NCBI GenBank assembly: GCA_014647935.1
Contig: BMQD01000011.1
Location: 212,651 to 276,650 of the forward strand
Reading direction: 5' to 3'
From: Planomonospora parontospora
Lineage (GTDB): Bacteria > Actinomycetota > Actinomycetes > Streptosporangiales > Streptosporangiaceae
Length of the DNA: 64,000 nucleotides
Shown: positions 8,415 through 19,063 of the stretch, piece after piece
Position numbering within the stretch: the stretch's first letter is position 1
Layout of the letters: each line of letters starts with the position of its first letter
Translations under genes and position numbers: made by a program
The notes under the pieces: model-generated
Seen by the model: the letters and a program-made list of their open reading frames with translations, nothing else
Told to the model about the DNA's origin: nothing
Database searches by the model: none

Positions 8415-8449
8415 CGGGTGGGCGTGCCCGTCACGGGGACGCCCACCCG
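8415..8449 (+). terminator. Attenuator-like hairpin between rpsB and tsf
   Basis: CGGGTGGGCGT at 8415-8425 pairs with ACGCCCACCCG at 8439-8449, and the loop contains an inner CCCG/CGGG helix. A partial terminator between rpsB and tsf is known in E. coli, so this may set the S2 to EF-Ts ratio. There is no T tract. Confidence 0.55.
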
Positions 8450-8514
8450 ATCCACCCAGCCTGATCTCATGCCGACTCCCTGAGATCAGTGACGACTCCC
8501 ACGAGGAAAAGACA

Positions 8515-10169
<1,655 letters not shown>

Positions 10170-10170
10170 G

Positions 10171-10380
10171 AAGCGAACCTGACGAGCGAGCGGAGCGGTA
10201 CGCGACGGAGGAGCGGCCCGCGAAGCGCGCGAGGAGGGCGAGCGACCAGAAGACAGGGAGCGAGCCCGACGGAGCGAGCGGAGCGGTACGCGGCACGGGT
10301 CCGCCGGAGGTGATCCTCCGGCGGGCGGCGGCCCGCGAAGCGCGTGAGGAATGGTGAGTGACCCAGAAGACTAGGGAGCC
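10171..10380 (+). repeat. Imperfect duplication filling the pyrH-frr spacer
   Basis: Two related copies (about 10171-10261 and 10258-10380) share the order AGCGAGCGGAGCGGTACGCG, then GCGGCCCGCGAAGCGCG, then GACCAGAAGAC / GACCCAGAAGACT and GGGAGC. The second copy carries an extra block of about 28 bases containing a 10-bp hairpin. The motif resembles the GAGCGAGCGGAGCG repeats scattered in some actinobacterial genomes. Confidence 0.75.
10301..10324 (+). terminator. Perfect hairpin inside the pyrH-frr repeat
   Basis: CCGCCGGAGG (10301-10310) pairs with CCTCCGGCGG (10315-10324) around TGAT. It occurs only in the second copy of the repeat and could reduce read-through into frr. Confidence 0.5.
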
Positions 10381-10383
10381 GCT

Positions 10384-10941
10384 GTGATCGACGAAACCCT
10401 CCTCGAAGCCGAGGAAAAGATGGACAAGGCCATTGGGGTGGCGAAGGACGACTTCGCCGGCATCCGCACGGGCCGCGTCACCCCGTCGATGTTCAACAAG
10501 ATCAGCGCTGAGTACTACGGGACGATCACTCCCATTCAGCAGCTGGCCTCGTTCCACGTCCCCGAGGCTCGCATGGTCATCATCCAGCCCTACGACAAGG
10601 GCTCGATGGCCGCGATCGAGCGGGCGATCCGAGACTCCGACCTGGGCGTCAACCCGGGCAACGACGGCAACGTCATCCGGGTGGCCTTCCCCGAGCTGTC
10701 GGAGGAGCGCCGCAAGGAGTACATCAAGGTCGCCCGTACCAAGGCCGAGCAGTCCAAGGTCTCGGTGCGCAACATCCGCCGTCACGCCAAGGAGGCCCTC
10801 GACAAGCTGGTCAAGGACGGCGAGGCCGGCGAGGACGAGGTGCGTCGCGCGGAGAAGGAGCTCGACGACCTGACCCAGAAGCATGTCGCCAAGATCGACG
10901 AGCTGCTCAAGCACAAGGAAGCCGAGCTGCTCGAAGTCTGA
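10384..10941 (+). CDS. frr: Ribosome recycling factor
   Basis: The 185-residue protein is RRF, which with EF-G splits post-termination ribosomes. Conserved blocks include [64 protein letters not shown] and the long helical C-terminus ending [10 protein letters not shown]. The GTG at 10384 yields the standard length. AGGGAG lies upstream. A clear intrinsic terminator follows. Confidence 0.97.
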   Translation: MIDETLLEAEEKMDKAIGVAKDDFAGIRTGRVTPSMFNKISAEYYGTITPIQQLASFHVPEARMVIIQPYDKGSMAAIERAIRDSDLGVNPGNDGNVIRVAFPELSEERRKEYIKVARTKAEQSKVSVRNIRRHAKEALDKLVKDGEAGEDEVRRAEKELDDLTQKHVAKIDELLKHKEAELLEV

Positions 10942-10948
10942 GCCCGAT

Positions 10949-10983
10949 CCTTGTCCTGCGCGGGCACTCCGCGCGGGACAAGG
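10949..10983 (+). terminator. Intrinsic terminator after frr
   Basis: CCTTGTCC-T-GCGCGG pairs with CCGCGC-G-GGACAAGG (one internal mismatch) around GCACT, and the stem is followed by ATTTTGTG. This is the only hairpin in the window with a recognisable T-rich tail. Confidence 0.8.
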
Positions 10984-11016
10984 ATTTTGTGTATGTGTGT
11001 ATGAGAGTGGGACCCC

Positions 11017-11838
11017 TTGGAATCTGCGGCGGGCGGTAGCCGTACCGGCCGGAATCTCCCTGCCGCGGTCGCGGTCGGGGCCGGTCTGGGAGCGGCGGTC
11101 ATCCTCTCCCTCTACTACGTCGAGGAGCTCTTCCTCGCCGTGGTGCTCGTGGCGGTGGGCGCCGGGGTGGTGGAGCTGGTCCGGTCGCTCGCGACCAGGG
11201 ACATCCGCGTCCCGGCGGTCCCGGTGCTGGCCGCGCTGGCCGCGATGCTCGCCGGGGGCTACTGGGGCGGGCCGGTCTGGCTCGTCGGCGTCTTCGCGGC
11301 GGCCCTGCTGGTCCTGATGATCTGGCGGATGTTCGCCGGAACCGAGGGCTACGTCCGCGACACCGCCGCGACGGTCCTGGTCACCGCCTACCCGGCGCTG
11401 CTCGCCGGGTTCGTGGCGCTGCTGCTCGCCCAGGACCAGGGGCCGGACCGGGTGGTGGTCTTCATCGCCACCACCGTCGCCAGCGACATCGGCGGCTACT
11501 TCGCCGGAGTGCTCTTCGGCCGGCACAAGATGTCCCCGGTGATCAGCCCGAAGAAGACCTGGGAGGGCTTCGCGGGATCGGCGCTGGCCTGCATGGCCGT
11601 CGGCGGCTGGCTGACGGCGTGGCTGCTGGAGGCCGAGGTCTGGAAGGGCGTGCTGATCGGCGCGGTCGTCGTGGTCGCCGCCACGCTCGGCGACCTGGTC
11701 GAGTCGGTGATCAAGCGGGATCTCGGGATCAAGGACATGAGCAGCGTGCTGCCCGGTCACGGCGGGATGATGGACCGCCTCGACTCCCTCGTCGCCGCGC
11801 TCATCCCGGTCTGGGCGCTGCTCACCCTGCTGGTCTGA
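11017..11838 (+). CDS. cdsA: Phosphatidate cytidylyltransferase
   Basis: The 273-residue polytopic protein makes CDP-diacylglycerol from phosphatidate and CTP, the precursor of PG, PI and cardiolipin. About eight membrane helices are visible. The family signature is complete near residues 229-256: SVIKRDLGIKD followed by PGHGGMMDRLDS. The start is uncertain: the frame is closed upstream by TGA at 11002, and the first usable codon is TTG 11017 with a weak GAGAG-type site. Position between frr and rlmN is conserved. Confidence 0.92.
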   Translation: MESAAGGSRTGRNLPAAVAVGAGLGAAVILSLYYVEELFLAVVLVAVGAGVVELVRSLATRDIRVPAVPVLAALAAMLAGGYWGGPVWLVGVFAAALLVLMIWRMFAGTEGYVRDTAATVLVTAYPALLAGFVALLLAQDQGPDRVVVFIATTVASDIGGYFAGVLFGRHKMSPVISPKKTWEGFAGSALACMAVGGWLTAWLLEAEVWKGVLIGAVVVVAATLGDLVESVIKRDLGIKDMSSVLPGHGGMMDRLDSLVAALIPVWALLTLLV

Positions 11839-11870
11839 ACGCCCGGTGGCCGCCCCGCGCCGGCGGCCGG

Positions 11871-12953
11871 TCAGCCCGTCCGCAGGAGCCGGTCGGCCGA
11901 GAGCCGGGGCGCCAGAGCCTGATAGCCGTCCGACGCCGTCAGCCGGAGCTCGCCCGCGGTGACCGGGAGCAGCCAGAGCCAGCGCACGGCGTCCCCGCCG
12001 AAGGTGAAGCCCGACAGATCCGGCAGGCCGCGCAGCCGGGAGAGCAGGACGACGCCGCTGTAGTCCGGCCCCAGCGGGAACGTCTCCGGCCGGTGGTACC
12101 AGTGGGCGGTGTGGCCGTCACCGAGCCAGGTGACCGAATGCCACGGATACTGGCCCAGCCAGACCAGCAGCCGGGCGGCCTCCCGGGGGTCCCCGCGGGT
12201 GGCGGTGGCGAGCTCGATCCTGGCGTAGGCGTCGGGCCGGTCGATGTACCGCTCGACCGAGGGCATGCGCTGGCAGCTCATGCCGACGGTGGACAGGATC
12301 GTGTGCCCGCGGCCCCGCTCCGGCGGACGCTCGGTGATGCCCACGGTGGGCAGCCGCCCGCCGCCCGCGTCCCAGAACCGGCCCGCCGATCCGACGGCCC
12401 GGTCCAGGTGGCCCATCACGAACTGCTGGAACGAGGCCCAGGCGCCGTCGCCCGCGCGCCACTCCCAGTAGGAGCGGGCCGCCGTCAGGCGCGGAGCCAG
12501 CTCGTCGCGGGCGTCCGCCAGCGACCAGGCGAACGGCGTCCCACCGATCATGTCGCGTGCGTATCCCGGCATGCCCCTGCCGATGTCGGCCCAGCCCGGA
12601 ATGACCGCGAGGAGCTCGTCGTTCTCGTAGAGGGCGACGCCGTCGCCCTCCTCGAACCAGAGAGGCCGGAGGGACCCCAGCGGCGGTCTGCCCGAGGGGT
12701 GCCGGGTGTTCGCCCGGGGCGCCACGGGAGGCAGCCCGGCATCCAGGCGGACCGGGTCGGCCGAGGGCGGGGCGGGCACGTGGTTGGCCAGCCAGACCGC
12801 TCCGTGCACGGTGCCGCCGGACGCGCACAGGTAAGCTACCGAGGACATCTCGTCGCGCTCGACCACCAGGGTCCGGCTCCCGTAGGGATTGACGTCGGTG
12901 AGCACGACCTCGACGCCGTCTCCCCTCGTCTCTGAGGGGCGGAATGTCGCCAT
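11871..12953 (-). CDS. SUFU (suppressor of fused) domain-like protein
   Basis: The 360-residue cytoplasmic protein has no membrane segments. Its C-terminal half, with GHTILSTVGMSCQRMPSV, ELATATR, WLGQYPWHS and PLGPDYSGVVLL, resembles bacterial suppressor-of-fused domains, which occur in toxin-immunity and housekeeping contexts. The N-terminal half (VEVVLTDVNPYGSRTLVVER) is not recognised. The ATG at 12953 was chosen because TAGAGT lies 8 bases upstream, suggesting a leaderless transcript; a longer frame to 13109 overlaps rlmN. The gene is divergent from rlmN and convergent with cdsA. The function is unknown and the family call is moderate. Confidence 0.6.
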   Translation of the reverse strand: MATFRPSETRGDGVEVVLTDVNPYGSRTLVVERDEMSSVAYLCASGGTVHGAVWLANHVPAPPSADPVRLDAGLPPVAPRANTRHPSGRPPLGSLRPLWFEEGDGVALYENDELLAVIPGWADIGRGMPGYARDMIGGTPFAWSLADARDELAPRLTAARSYWEWRAGDGAWASFQQFVMGHLDRAVGSAGRFWDAGGGRLPTVGITERPPERGRGHTILSTVGMSCQRMPSVERYIDRPDAYARIELATATRGDPREAARLLVWLGQYPWHSVTWLGDGHTAHWYHRPETFPLGPDYSGVVLLSRLRGLPDLSGFTFGGDAVRWLWLLPVTAGELRLTASDGYQALAPRLSADRLLRTG

Positions 12954-13025
12954 ACCTCCGGACTCTAGATCAGGGTCGAGCACCGCTTCGAGTATTCGCG
13001 CAACCGTCGAGAGAAGGCATTGGAC

Positions 13026-14150
13026 GTGTCGACCACCAGCCAGACCGGGACCCCCGCCCCCGGCCAGCTCACCTTCGTGGCGCCCCGCCGGGCCAAGCCC
13101 GCGCGCCACCTGGCCGACCTGACCATGGCCGAGCGCCGGGCCGCGGTCGCCGAGCTGGGGGAGAAGCCGTTCCGCGCCGACCAGCTCTCACGGCACTACT
13201 TCGACCGCCTCAACGGCGACCCGGCCACGATGACCGACCTGCCCGCCGCGGCGCGCGAGAAGCTCGGCAGCGCCCTGTTCCCGCAGCTGCTGACGCCGGT
13301 CCGGGAGATCACCTGCGACGGCGGCACCACCCGCAAGACGCTGTGGCGGCTGTTCGACGGCGCGCTGGTCGAGTCCGTGCTCATGCGCTACAGCGACCGC
13401 ACCACGATGTGCGTCTCCTCACAGGCGGGCTGCGGCATGAACTGCCCGTTCTGCGCCACCGGCCAGGCGGGCCTGACCCGGAACATGTCGACGGCCGAGA
13501 TCGTCGAGCAGGTCGTCGCCGGGGCGCGCGAGCTGGCGGGCGGCGAGGTCCCCGGCGGCCCCGGCCGGGTCAGCAACGTGGTCTTCATGGGCATGGGCGA
13601 GCCGCTGGCCAACTACAAGGCCGTCATCGGCGCGGTCCGCCGGCTGGTCGAGCCCGCCCCCGAGGGCCTGGGCATCTCCGCCCGGGGCGTCACGGTCTCC
13701 ACCGTCGGCCTGGTACCCGCGATCGGCAAGCTCGCCGCCGAGGGGCTGCCGGTGACGCTGGCGGTCTCCCTGCACGCCCCCGACGACGAGCTCCGCGACA
13801 CCCTGGTGCCGATCAACACCCGGTGGAAGGTCGCCGAGGTGCTCGACGCGGCCTGGGACTACGCCGCGAGGACCAAGCGCCGCGTCTCCATCGAGTACGC
13901 CCTGATCAAGGACATCAACGACCAGGAGTGGCGGGCCGACCTGCTCGGCAAGCTCATCAGGAACAAGCTCGTGCACGTCAACCTGATCCCGCTCAACCCC
14001 ACCCCCGGTTCCAAGTGGACGGCCTCGCGCCCCGAGGACGAGCGGGCCTTCGTCCGCCGGCTGGAGTACCACGGCGTCCCGGTCACGGTCCGCGACACCC
14101 GCGGCCGCGAGATCGACGGCGCCTGCGGCCAGCTCGCCGCCGCCGAATAG
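13026..14150 (+). CDS. rlmN: 23S rRNA (adenine2503-C2)-methyltransferase RlmN
   Basis: The 374-residue protein is the radical-SAM enzyme that methylates A2503 of 23S rRNA and A37 of some tRNAs. The cluster-binding motif lies in [14 protein letters not shown], the GMGEPL-type motif reads [13 protein letters not shown], and the resolving cysteine is in EIDGACGQL at the C-terminus. GTG 13026 was chosen over TTG 13020 because AGAAGG (13013-13018) is properly spaced only from the former. It is transcribed divergently from the SUFU-like gene. Confidence 0.94.
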   Translation: MSTTSQTGTPAPGQLTFVAPRRAKPARHLADLTMAERRAAVAELGEKPFRADQLSRHYFDRLNGDPATMTDLPAAAREKLGSALFPQLLTPVREITCDGGTTRKTLWRLFDGALVESVLMRYSDRTTMCVSSQAGCGMNCPFCATGQAGLTRNMSTAEIVEQVVAGARELAGGEVPGGPGRVSNVVFMGMGEPLANYKAVIGAVRRLVEPAPEGLGISARGVTVSTVGLVPAIGKLAAEGLPVTLAVSLHAPDDELRDTLVPINTRWKVAEVLDAAWDYAARTKRRVSIEYALIKDINDQEWRADLLGKLIRNKLVHVNLIPLNPTPGSKWTASRPEDERAFVRRLEYHGVPVTVRDTRGREIDGACGQLAAAE

Positions 14151-14243
14151 GGGCCGCGACGGTCTTCCCGAACAGGATGCCGGGCACGGTCGTCACCAGA
14201 GGGATACAAGTGTCACGCAAGTGCCCTGCTGAATCCTCAGAGG

Positions 14244-14840
14244 GTGAACATCGTACGAATCTCCCTGACGGCGCTGATGGCAGGCGTCCTGACGGGATGC
14301 ACCTATTCCGTTGAGGCCGACCTGACGGCCGGTTCCGCCGAGGCCGGCCCGACGGCCGGCACCGAGACGACCAAGGCGCCCGGCTCCTTCGCCGAGCCGT
14401 TCCCCGAGAGGCTGTTCACGATGGACCGCGTCTCCGTCGCGCCCGCCGCGGGAGACGACGCGATCCCGGACGGACCGCACCACAAGTCCGCCGGTGGGCA
14501 GCTCACCGTGACCTACCGGAGCGGTTCGGGGGTCACCGCGGGCCAGCAGGTCACCGCCACCGGATCGCAGGCCCAGGTGAGCGACCTCAAGGGCGCCCTG
14601 GACTGGCTGACCGGGAAGGCGGGCAAGCCCGCCGGCGCGAGGACGGACTGGGTCCCCGTGAGCCCCGGCTCGTCCCCCGCCGCGGCCGCCTGCCAGAACC
14701 TCGCCGAGGGGGAGGGCACCCGCTGCTACTGGGTCGACGCCGACACCGTGGGCTACCTGCACATGTCGAAGGAGGCCGCGCCGTACATCCCCTTCGGCAA
14801 GACCAGGATCGCGCTGGAGCAGCTGGAGGAGAAGCGGTGA
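14244..14840 (+). CDS. Putative secreted lipoprotein
   Basis: The 198-residue protein has a short signal sequence with a lipobox (LTALMAGVLTGC, Cys at about residue 19), so it is predicted to be a lipid-anchored surface protein. The mature part is hydrophilic, with a Thr/Ala/Gly-rich linker and a C-terminal domain including ACQNLAEGEGTRCYWVDADT, where two Cys could form a disulfide. I do not recognise the family. It starts at GTG 14244 and stands alone between rlmN and the kinase gene. Confidence 0.72.
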   Translation: MNIVRISLTALMAGVLTGCTYSVEADLTAGSAEAGPTAGTETTKAPGSFAEPFPERLFTMDRVSVAPAAGDDAIPDGPHHKSAGGQLTVTYRSGSGVTAGQQVTATGSQAQVSDLKGALDWLTGKAGKPAGARTDWVPVSPGSSPAAAACQNLAEGEGTRCYWVDADTVGYLHMSKEAAPYIPFGKTRIALEQLEEKR

Positions 14841-14956
14841 CGCGGCTCCGTCCCGCACCGTCCTGAGGCATGATCGGTCTGGGGGTTGCGGGTGGATGTG
14901 TCCGTCGCGTCCGCCCGCCGTACCGACTCGAGACCGCACGACGCCGGGAGACGCAC

Positions 14957-17317
14957 ATGCCGGGACCGCGACCGCCGCGTCCGGACGATCCGGTCCGGCT
15001 GGGGGAGTACCGCCTGCTCGGCCGCCTGGGCGAGGGCGGGCAGGGGGTCGTGCACCTCGGGGAGTCGCCGGCGGGGACGCGGGTCGCGATCAAGGTCCTG
15101 CACGCTCACGTCGCCGGTGACCCCGATGTCCGCAGGCGGTTCCTGCGCGAGGTGGAGGCGGCCCGCCGGGTGCCCCCGTTCTGCACGGCGCGCATCCTGG
15201 ACGTCGGCACGGCCGGGGACCAGCCGTACGTGGTGAGCGAGTTCATCGACGGGGAGTCGCTGGAGCAGCGGGTCGGCTCGCGCGGGCCGCTCGATCCGCG
15301 CGACCTCGAACGGCTCGCGATCGGCACGGCCACCGCCCTGGCGGCGATCCACCGCTCCGGGATCGTCCACCGCGACTTCAAGCCCGCCAACGTCCTGCTC
15401 GGTCCCGACGGGCCGCGGGTGGTCGACTTCGGCATCGCGCGCAGCACGGACATGGCCACCACGTCCGTCAGCGTGATGGGCACCCCGCCGTACATGTCGC
15501 CCGAGCAGCTCTCCGGAGGGCGGCTGGGACCGCCCTCCGACCTGTTCAGCTGGGCCGGGACCATCCTGTTCGCCGGGACGGGCAGGACGCCGTTCGGCCG
15601 CGACGGCGCCCTGGCGGCGCTGATCTACCGGATCCTCCACCAGGAGTGCGACCTCACCGGCCTCCCGGCGGGCCTGAGGCCGGTCGTCGACCGCTGCCTG
15701 GCCAAGGCGCCCGAGCACCGTCCCACGGCCGAGGAGGTCCTGCTGGCGCTGGTCACCGGTGACGGGGCGGTGCGTTCCGGTACGGCGGCGCCCGCCGGAG
15801 GAGACCTGCTGAGCACGGCCATGGGACGGCTCGGGCAGCCGCCTCTGCAGGCCGGACCGTCTCCGCAGGCCGGACCGTCTCCGCAGGGACCGTCCGCGCC
15901 GGTGGGCGCACCGCCGTCGTCGGCCTGGCCGGCCTTCCCGCCGGAGGCGCAGCCGTCTCCGGCGATCGGGCCGCCCTCTCCGCAGGAGGCGTTCGGCCAG
16001 GGACGGTTCGGCGCGCAGTCCCCCACCGGTCCCTCCTGGACGGTGCAGCCGCCCACCGGCACCTCCCGGGCGGAGCCGCCGTCAGGCGGCGGGGTCCCGA
16101 CCGCGCCGGCGGAGGGCGCCTTCCCCGTGGCGCCGCCCACCGGCCCCTCCCGGGGAGCGGAGGCCCCGCCGGGCGGGCTCTCCCGCCGGAGCCTGCTGAT
16201 CGGCGGAGGGAGCGCGCTGGTCACCGGTGCGGTGACGGCGGCCGCGATCCTGCTCCCCCGCTATCTGCGGGAGGGGGCCGGGCCGGTCACCTCCTCGCCC
16301 GGGCCGGATCCGAGGGCCGCGAGCACCCCGCCCCCGTCCCCGTCGACCTCTGCGGCGACCTCTGCGGCCTCGGCCGGGCCGACGGCGTCCACGGCCGCCG
16401 CCACCCCGAGCCCGTCCCGGCTGATCACGTCGGGGCCGGGCGAGCCGCTGGTGCTGCGGAACGGCAACCTGGTGCAGGGCCTCGCGATCTCCGCCGACGG
16501 CCGTACGGTGGCCGCCGGGTGCTGGGACGGCAAGGTCCGGCTGTGGAAGGTCCCGGCCGGTGAGGTGACCGCCGAACTGGACGACCGCGAGTTCTACGTC
16601 CAGGGCGTGGCGCTGAGCCCGGACGGCCGGAGACTGGTCAGCGTCGGCGGGGTACGCGACACCGAGGCGCACGTGTGGGACGTGGCCTCCGGGCGGCGCG
16701 TCGGGAAGCCGGTGGTCGGCGCCTTCTTCGCGGGGTTCAGCCCCGGTGGGGAGCGGTTCGTCACCGGCAGCGGATTCGAGTGGGTCCGGCTCTGGCGGAC
16801 CTCCGACCGCAGGCAGGAGGGCGCCTCCATGCGCCACGGCCAGCTGGTCGCCGGTGCGGCGTTCAGCCCCGACGGGCGGCTGCTGGCCACCGCCGGATGG
16901 GACCGCGCGGTACGGCTGTGGCGCACCTCCGGTAAAGCCGCCGGAGTGCTGAACGGCCACAAGGACCAGGTCAACGCCGTCGTCTTCCTCGACGGCACCA
17001 CCCTGGCGAGCGCGGGCTACGACAAGGTGGTGCGGGTCTGGGACGTGGCCTCCCGGAAACCGGAGGGACCGGTGTTCAAGGGGTCCGGTTCGACGGTCAA
17101 CGGCCTGGCGTGCAGCCCCGACGGGACCGTCCTGGCCGCCGGGACCGACGAGGACGGCGTCTGGCTGTGGGACGTCGCCACCCGCCGGAGCCTGCGGCCG
17201 CCCCTGCCTCTCGGCCAGGTCCACGCGGTGGCCTTCAGCGGCGACGGGCTCGTCCTGGCGGTGGCCGCCGGCAACGACGTGCTGCTGTACGACGTCGGCG
17301 GCCTGCGCGCCGCCTGA
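14957..17317 (+). CDS. Membrane Ser/Thr protein kinase with WD40 propeller
   Basis: The 786-residue protein combines an N-terminal PknB-type kinase domain (about residues 15-275) with GEGGQGVVHLG glycine loop, VAIKVL lysine, HRDFKPANVLL catalytic loop (F replaces the usual L), VVDFGIAR and SPEQL; a Pro/Ser-rich linker with short repeats; one membrane segment near 411-437 preceded by SRRSLLIGGGSA; and seven WD40-like blades from about 503 to the end. The predicted topology puts the kinase inside and the propeller outside, where it may sense a ligand. The ATG at 14957 follows GGGAG and starts just before the kinase fold; upstream sequence is not conserved-looking. Confidence 0.9.
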   Translation: MPGPRPPRPDDPVRLGEYRLLGRLGEGGQGVVHLGESPAGTRVAIKVLHAHVAGDPDVRRRFLREVEAARRVPPFCTARILDVGTAGDQPYVVSEFIDGESLEQRVGSRGPLDPRDLERLAIGTATALAAIHRSGIVHRDFKPANVLLGPDGPRVVDFGIARSTDMATTSVSVMGTPPYMSPEQLSGGRLGPPSDLFSWAGTILFAGTGRTPFGRDGALAALIYRILHQECDLTGLPAGLRPVVDRCLAKAPEHRPTAEEVLLALVTGDGAVRSGTAAPAGGDLLSTAMGRLGQPPLQAGPSPQAGPSPQGPSAPVGAPPSSAWPAFPPEAQPSPAIGPPSPQEAFGQGRFGAQSPTGPSWTVQPPTGTSRAEPPSGGGVPTAPAEGAFPVAPPTGPSRGAEAPPGGLSRRSLLIGGGSALVTGAVTAAAILLPRYLREGAGPVTSSPGPDPRAASTPPPSPSTSAATSAASAGPTASTAAATPSPSRLITSGPGEPLVLRNGNLVQGLAISADGRTVAAGCWDGKVRLWKVPAGEVTAELDDREFYVQGVALSPDGRRLVSVGGVRDTEAHVWDVASGRRVGKPVVGAFFAGFSPGGERFVTGSGFEWVRLWRTSDRRQEGASMRHGQLVAGAAFSPDGRLLATAGWDRAVRLWRTSGKAAGVLNGHKDQVNAVVFLDGTTLASAGYDKVVRVWDVASRKPEGPVFKGSGSTVNGLACSPDGTVLAAGTDEDGVWLWDVATRRSLRPPLPLGQVHAVAFSGDGLVLAVAAGNDVLLYDVGGLRAA

Positions 17318-17344
17318 GGGGTCGCCGGGCGTTGCGCGGTCGCC

Positions 17345-17427
17345 GGGCGCGGTCAGGGGCGACCGTGGTCAGGGCCGGGCATGGTCAGGGCCGGGCGCGG
17401 TCAGGGGCGACCGTGGTCAGGGCCGGG
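17345..17427. repeat. 35-bp direct repeat at the kinase / ABC permease junction
   Basis: The same 35-base unit (starting GGGCGCGGTCAGGGGCGACC) occurs at 17345-17379 and 17393-17427, a period of 48 bases. The second copy spans the stop codon of the minus-strand permease gene (TCA at 17417-17419). The junction is convergent. Confidence 0.8.
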
Positions 17428-18091
17428 TACGGCGGAGCCGCGCGTAGGCGAGGGTGCCGGCGGCGGCCCAGAAGAGGGTCGCGGCCGTGACCGGGAGCAG
17501 GACCGCGTCGAGGGTCCCGGCGTTGGCGGCGCGCATCCACGGCATGATCGGGACCGCGAACCCGGCGGCCGGGGTGAGGCTGAGCAGCAGCAGACCCAGG
17601 TAGCCGCCGAACAGCGTCAGCATCGAGGCCGCCGGGGAGGACAGGATCGGCCTGCTGGTCAGCGCGCCCAGGGCGGTCCCGGCGCTCAGGCCGAGCAGGT
17701 GCAGCACCACCCCCCTGGCGAGGTCGCCGGAGGAGGGGAGGACCGCGAAACCGTGGAGCAGCGGCAGCGCCACCGCGATCGCCGCCAGGCCGGCGTTGAC
17801 GGCCAGCGCCGCGAGCAGCCCGGCGCGGACCTCCCGGCCGGGTCCTCCGGCCGCCGTCGTCGAGACCACCCGCTGGGCGGCGGGCTCGGTGTCGAGCAGC
17901 CCCCGGGCGGCCCAGGCGAAGACGACGATCAGCAGCCCGGCCGAGTCGGCGTAGGAGGCCAGCTGCTTGCCGTCCGGGACGACAGTCGAATAGAAGATCA
18001 GCATCATCGTGAACAGCACGAGCAGCGGTTGCAGCAGCCGGTGGGACCTGGCGTAGGCGGCCAGCTTGAACCGGGTGAGGGCGAAGGTCAC
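17417..18091 (-). CDS. ABC transporter permease (exporter type)
   Basis: The 224-residue protein has about six membrane helices (for example QPLLVLFTMMLIFYSTVV and ASMLTLFGGYLGLLLLSLTP) and no soluble domain. It lies downstream of an ATPase gene on the same strand, 160 bases away, and probably forms the membrane half of that transporter. Substrate cannot be deduced. The sequence resembles ABC-2 type permeases with a bound ATPase of the drug or bacitracin-exporter kind, but the evidence is only topology and context. Confidence 0.75.
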   Translation of the reverse strand: MTFALTRFKLAAYARSHRLLQPLLVLFTMMLIFYSTVVPDGKQLASYADSAGLLIVVFAWAARGLLDTEPAAQRVVSTTAAGGPGREVRAGLLAALAVNAGLAAIAVALPLLHGFAVLPSSGDLARGVVLHLLGLSAGTALGALTSRPILSSPAASMLTLFGGYLGLLLLSLTPAAGFAVPIMPWMRAANAGTLDAVLLPVTAATLFWAAAGTLAYARLRRTRP

Positions 18092-18251
18092 CGGGCGCTC
18101 CGAGGGGTGCGGGCGGGGGTGCGGGCGGTCGTGGGGGTCTGCTCCCGCCTGCGGCGGTCCTGCTCCCGCCGGGTGACGCGGGTCTCGGCGGAGGGCTCCC
18201 CCGGCCCGCGGCGGTCCCGCCTCCGCCGGGGGCCGCGAGGGCCGCGGGCGC

Positions 18252-18962
18252 TCAGGAGATCCGCCTGGTGGTGTGGCCGTCGGCGCGGAGCTTCTGCTCG
18301 AGCTCGTCGGCCTCGGCGGCGTCCATGGTCACCTCGATGACCGCCCGGCGCGACCGCTCCCCGTCCCACGTGGCGACCGTGCCGTCCGCGACCAGCCAGC
18401 GGCCGGCGCCGGGGAAGTCGCGCAGCTGGTTCTGGTGGTCGCTGACCACGACCGCACCGCCGCGGGCGGCGATCTCGCCGATGATCACGGGAAGCTCGTC
18501 GCGGGTCTGCTCGTCGAGACCCGCGAAGGGCTCGTCCAGGATGAGCAGGCCGGGCGGGGCCAGCAGGGACTGGATCAGGCCGATCTTCTGCGCGCTGCCC
18601 TTGGACAGGTCGCCGAGCGGCCGGTCGAGCAGGTGGGTCGCGTTGAGCCGCTCGGCGAGCGCCGTACCGGAGGCGGGGGAGACGCGCCGGACCCCGGCCA
18701 TGTGGGCGAGGTAGGCCGAGACGGTGAACGGCTGGTCCACCGGGAACACCTCGGGGGCGTATCCGACGACGGGGGGCCGCTCGGCGACCGAGCCCCGGGA
18801 CGGCGGGACGACCCCGGCGAGCAGGCGCAGGAGCGTGGACTTCCCCGCCCCGTTGCGCCCGGTGACCTCGACGACGGATCCGGGGCGGAGGGAGAGCCCG
18901 ACGTCCCGCAGGATCCAGGGACTCCGGCGGGAGTAGCGGAAGGACACGTCGGAAAGCCGCAT
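18252..18962 (-). CDS. ABC transporter ATP-binding protein
   Basis: The 236-residue ATPase has Walker A GRNGAGKST, a Q-loop region with VVGYAPEVFPVDQPFTV, a variant signature LSKGSAQK (K replaces one Gly of LSGGQ), Walker B LLILDEPFAGLD and the H-loop SDHQNQ. The C-terminal extension (about 40 residues after WDGERSRR) may be regulatory. It partners with the downstream permease. The ATG at 18962 gives the usual N-terminus MRLSDVSFRYSRRSPWILRD. Confidence 0.88.
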   Translation of the reverse strand: MRLSDVSFRYSRRSPWILRDVGLSLRPGSVVEVTGRNGAGKSTLLRLLAGVVPPSRGSVAERPPVVGYAPEVFPVDQPFTVSAYLAHMAGVRRVSPASGTALAERLNATHLLDRPLGDLSKGSAQKIGLIQSLLAPPGLLILDEPFAGLDEQTRDELPVIIGEIAARGGAVVVSDHQNQLRDFPGAGRWLVADGTVATWDGERSRRAVIEVTMDAAEADELEQKLRADGHTTRRIS

Positions 18963-19063
18963 AGGCCCGTCACCCTACCGCCGGGTCTCGCCTTGCGGGC
19001 TCTTGTCCCGCCAGAATGGGGATCACACGGGAACGCCGTATAAGGGACGGAAAGGATGCGGGG

